Source: Blastocystis sp. Blastoise (taxonomy: Eukaryota; Sar; Bigyra; Opalinata; Blastocystidae). Taken from it: a stretch of 64,000 nt of DNA. The stretch spans positions 1,809,501 to 1,873,500 of the forward strand of contig JBBPEB010000014.1 in the NCBI GenBank assembly GCA_039096225.1, in the 5' to 3' direction. Positions 57,188 to 64,000 of this stretch are shown in pieces. A model generated the notes under the pieces. The model was given only the letters and a program-made list of their open reading frames with translations. It searched no databases and was not told the origin of the DNA. How positions within the stretch are numbered: the first letter of the stretch is position 1; every line of letters begins with the position of its first letter. A program made the translations under genes and the position numbers.

Positions 57188-58767
57188 TTAAGCTCTTCCC
57201 CATACTTCATAATCTTCTACTATAAAATTATTTGTAGAATTAGCTTTGGCAGTATTCACAAATAATGACGATTTCTGAGGAGTATTCACAGTTGTAAATG
57301 ATTTTGATAGAGTAAATGCACGATCATTAGTATTATGACAATAAGCACCTAATACTATATCAGAACCATCACCAAATACAGGACCATAAGAAGAAGAACA
57401 ATATATACCTCTACCATTACCATTATGTATATAGTGAGTAGGAGGAATATTATGTTCATTACTTAAGGTAAAGAGAAATTCTTTAGAAGCAGGTTTACTA
57501 CCTATATATAAGAATATGAAATAAATAAATATATAAATAATAATATATACTACATGAACCAGCCCAACTTTGATCTGTATATCCACCAAATATATTAATA
57601 TGATTATCATGACCTATATGTTTAATAAGAGTCACTGTTTCTCCTTTATGGTCACAATAGTTATGGAATTCACTTGAAGAATAATTATGTTCACTTGCTC
57701 TATATATATAAATGTATAATATATAAAATATAAATATACCTAAATAATAATTTCCATTTCTTTTCTTTACCAAGCCAATTTACTAATGGAGTTTCTAAAG
57801 ATCTCTTCTCGATAATTTGAGAATTCCAAAAATAATGTAATAATCCATTAAATGAATATATGGCAACTTCTTTTCCTTTATTACCAAATAAACTATACAT
57901 TTCATTCTTTAAAATATTTTTGTTAATTAAATCCATCTTTTCATCTTCAATAAAAATATAATTATTCAATATATATTGATTAATATATTCCATATATTTA
58001 TAATTCATTTTCATATATAATTGAGTTGTTTCATTATCATAATCTATATAGCCGCTTTCATACTCATAAATATAATGATTCCATAATCCATTCCTCTTTA
58101 AATAATCACTTATGATTGTATCTTTCTTATTATTTATATAAAGAATAACGTCATCACCCTCTTCATATTTCTTAATATTATGATCTCTTTTGTAACGAAT
58201 TGCCATCAATTCTTCAGGAATAGGTAAGCCACAATATTCAAATAAATACAATAATTCATATTGACTACCAAAATCATAATTATTCAAACTAATTTTCTTA
58301 TTCATTAACGAATCTATAAGTAAAGGAGCTACAGTTTCATCATAAGGATAATCCAAATAAATAGTACCATCAACAGTTCTTATGTTTTCTTGAGAATATT
58401 CATACAGAAGACTACCTGCTAAACTATTTGTTATTCTTTTAGGAAGAGAATAAACGGGACCACTGCATGTAAATTGAATATAATCAATCCCATTATCATT
58501 ATTATTCATAGTAGCATCACATTCATAAATATAAGAAGGTTCTTGAACAATAACAGGTTTATCTTCTTCATTCTTCATACTGTTTTTATTTTTATCATTT
58601 AAATAATGTTTTAATAAACTACTCACAGACTCACCAGAATGAATACAAAAACTTATAGACTTGCCTAAGACACCAATCAAATCACTAATTAGTCTTTCAA
58701 AGTGAACTATATCATTCTGAACATCATCTATCTTACTCGAATCAAAGTTTGTCCTCTCTTTCACCAT
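57188..58767 (-). CDS. BTB-TLDc domain protein, intact
   Basis: Exons 58767-57740, 57699-57554 and 57501-57188 join in frame to give 495 residues. It starts MVKERTNFDSSKIDDVQNDI, an N-terminal helical segment. A KCTD-like BTB follows (FTCSGPVYSLPKRITNSLAG, then NIRTVDGTIYLDYPYDETVA and LLYLFEYCGLPIPEEL), then a helical middle. The TLDc domain comes last (ASEHNYSSSEFHNYCDHKGE, HINIFGGYTDQSWAGS, KEFLFTLSNEHNI, YCSSSYGPVFGDGSDIVLGA, FIVEDYEVWGRA). BTB domains oligomerise and often recruit Cullin-3; TLDc domains are associated with oxidative-stress protection and V-ATPase binding. How they act together here is not known. Its paralogue at 23236-24807 shares intron positions and is frameshifted. 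Confidence 0.88.
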
Positions 58768-60282
58768 TACTAAGGAGTATGAAGTCTTAATGAAAAAAAT
58801 AATATCTTTTTTTTATTAGCGGGAATCCTATTGGATTTCCTTATTTTTTAAAACTATTCCACGAAAAACATATTTTTCTTATTTCTTTTATATATACACT
58901 TTATATGAAATATTGAGTCATCCTACATATTATTCTAGTGGATATGATGATATAGAAGCTTTTTTATCTACATGGGATTGTAAAAAAATTTCATTTTTAT
59001 GTAATTTCTGTATGGTTATTAAAATCATATACATATTTTGTGAGAAATAAATACTAGAATGTGTGTCATATCATAAATGAATAATTTTATTCGTTTTTTA
59101 TCATTTTAGAAATATAATACACACATTATTGCTTTATTTCTGCCGTGATTATACGTTATTTATTTTCTAGGTTTTTAAAACTCAATATCATTATTTTTTT
59201 TATGAATAATATAATCATAATGTCGAGATTTCATGGATTATAGACAAGAATGCTATTATATGAAAGAACTAAAGTTTATATTCTTGTTTATAATTCGTAG
59301 TATCTATAGCAAGTATTTTGAATGCACTGCTACTAATCGTAACTATTAAAAAGAATATTTTATTATATTTATTGAGATACGTGAATGGATTTATAACATA
59401 TTTTATTCAATGAATTTTTTAGTTTTTTATGAATATATATGAATTAATTAGTGTGTTCTTCTGTTAAATGTAAATATAAATATATATATAATATTTTTTA
59501 TATAAAATGTTTTAATTATTTTCAATCAATTAGAAACATCTTATAAAGATTCAAACAAAAGAAAAAGATATAATTTATATATATACGTTATAACGAAACT
59601 CAAAGAAATATATATAAAACTGATATAAATAGTAACATATTTATTCTTTAAAAATAGACTATTTTTTGGACATATAACAAAAACAGTAAATGAAATAGTT
59701 AAAACATATATAGAATTCAGAATCAATTAATATATATTGACCTGAAACTTGTTTTTTTATTTTATTATTAATATGATTTCATTATGTGTTATTTACATAT
59801 ACATAATTTGATGTAAATTATTATTATATACCCTGTTAATCACTTTCAATTCTTAGCTGCTAAAGAACTAGAATGTATTTTTTTTATATTATTATGAATC
59901 TCAATAATTTCTATTCTATTCTATAAAATGATTATTCTGTTATATTACACTAAAAAATAGTATTGTAAGATATTTTATATATATATTATTAAATTTTTAT
60001 GTTTTTAAATGTGAAGAATGACCAGTTATAGACTTTAAAGATTGTTTATTATGACTATTGAGTTATAGAATATAAAAAGTATAGTTTTAATTAATTAAGA
60101 ATCATCAACTATATTTGTTTTATTATTATGTATATAGAGAATACATTGTTGTTTACAAATTAATAAAGATAAACATTTATATATAAGTGTAACTACGATT
60201 CATTGTTTTACAAAAACCATGAACAATAATATATATATATTAAATGAATCACTCATGGTGATATTTTAAAACAAAACTATTT
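58768..60282. other. Intergenic
   Basis: About 1.5 kb of A/T-rich DNA with no supported gene. It includes the upstream region of the BTB-TLDc gene. Confidence 0.5.
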
Positions 60283-60290
60283 AGTATAAC

Positions 60291-60483
60291 CAGTGCCTTC
60301 CCGACTTTTTGTGACACTTGCGGTGACTTTTTTTGACAGTCACATAAAGTCGCTTTAAGTCAGACTTAATATGACTTAATATAATAATAAATATTTTTAC
60401 ACTGTCAAAAATTAACAAAAGTGTCACATTTTTCTGTGACAATTGCGGCACCGCAAAAAAAAAGGGCCTTTTGGAAGTCACTG
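60291..60483. mobile_element. hAT-like MITE
   Basis: A 193-bp element beginning CAGTGCCTTCC and ending GGAAGTCACTG (imperfect inverted repeat), flanked on both sides by the 8-bp duplication AGTATAAC (60283-60290 and 60484-60491). CAG-type ends and an 8-bp duplication are typical of hAT elements. Internal GTGACA/TGTCAC motifs form further inverted repeats. There is no coding capacity. Confidence 0.85.
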
Positions 60484-60765
60484 AGTATAACAAAAAGACT
60501 CTAAACACATTTACTTGAATTTATATATACATATATAAAATGGAAAATCAACTGAAATCAATATTATTTATTGTGAATAAAAAAGAAGAAAAAAAAGAAC
60601 TAAGAAGAATGAGAAAAGTGAAAATATATATACAACAGTAATATTTTATGAGTTAACAACAACAAAATTTTATATAATTACGGATTGACTTTGTAGATAG
60701 AAAAATAAGAAAAAAAGAGAGAGTAATAAATCATATAAAAACTATAAATATATACAAATATATAT

Positions 60766-64000
<3,235 letters not shown>

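Overview
The window is eukaryotic nuclear DNA that is extremely A+T rich. Genes are split by many short GT..AG introns that start GTATAT and end TATAG. Several of these introns are little more than (TA)n or (TTA)n microsatellites, and coding regions carry poly-Asn tracts. All of this suggests a unicellular eukaryote. The poly-Asn runs, BTB+TLDc proteins and a fibro-slime-like protein recall amoebozoans such as dictyostelids, but the sequence alone does not settle the lineage. Every model whose stop codon I could place ends in TAA.

Layout: (1) 1-6364 (+) 3' part of a large multi-exon helical-repeat-like protein with poly-Asn, possibly FANCD2-like. (2) 6663-7010 (-) small PH-domain protein, with an intact Tc1 transposon (7066-8491) inserted 54 bp before its start codon. 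(3) 8875-10368 (-) TSG101/VPS23, the ESCRT-I subunit. (4) 11138-19553 (+) a secreted protein of about 2,600 residues made of roughly 33 Cys-rich CCP-like modules, FN3 domains and a C-terminal Ig-like domain. (5) 20657-22800 (+) a parkin-type RBR ubiquitin ligase. (6) 23236-24807 (-) a frameshifted BTB-TLDc gene whose intact-looking paralogue is at 57188-58767. (7) 26388-30237 (-) a BTB plus leucine-rich-like gene. (8) 30550-31936 a non-autonomous element with 451-bp terminal inverted repeats and an 8-bp target duplication. (9) 32842-53374 what looks like a giant CACTA transposon. (10) 53763-56278 (-) a GT61-like glycosyltransferase. (11) 60291-60483 a hAT-like MITE. (12) 60766-64000 (-) the 3' part of a further multi-exon gene that runs out of the window.

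The most interesting structure is the 32842-53374 interval. A Tnp2-family (CACTA/EnSpm) transposase gene at 41559-44810 lies between an inverted pair of 12-bp ends, CACTAGTAGGCA. Both ends are flanked by the 3-bp duplication TAT, and the subterminal motif TATCTAAC occurs twice exactly near each end. If it is one element it is about 20.5 kb long. Besides the transposase it contains a divergently transcribed unknown protein (possibly the second transposon protein), about 2.6 kb of a 19-bp satellite, a decayed exportin-7 gene with stops and frameshifts, a fibro-slime-like gene and an unidentified multi-exon gene. That would make it a gene-capturing giant CACTA element.

Exon boundaries given to the base were derived by hand from GT..AG sites and reading-frame continuity. 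Models described as approximate were not fully resolved.
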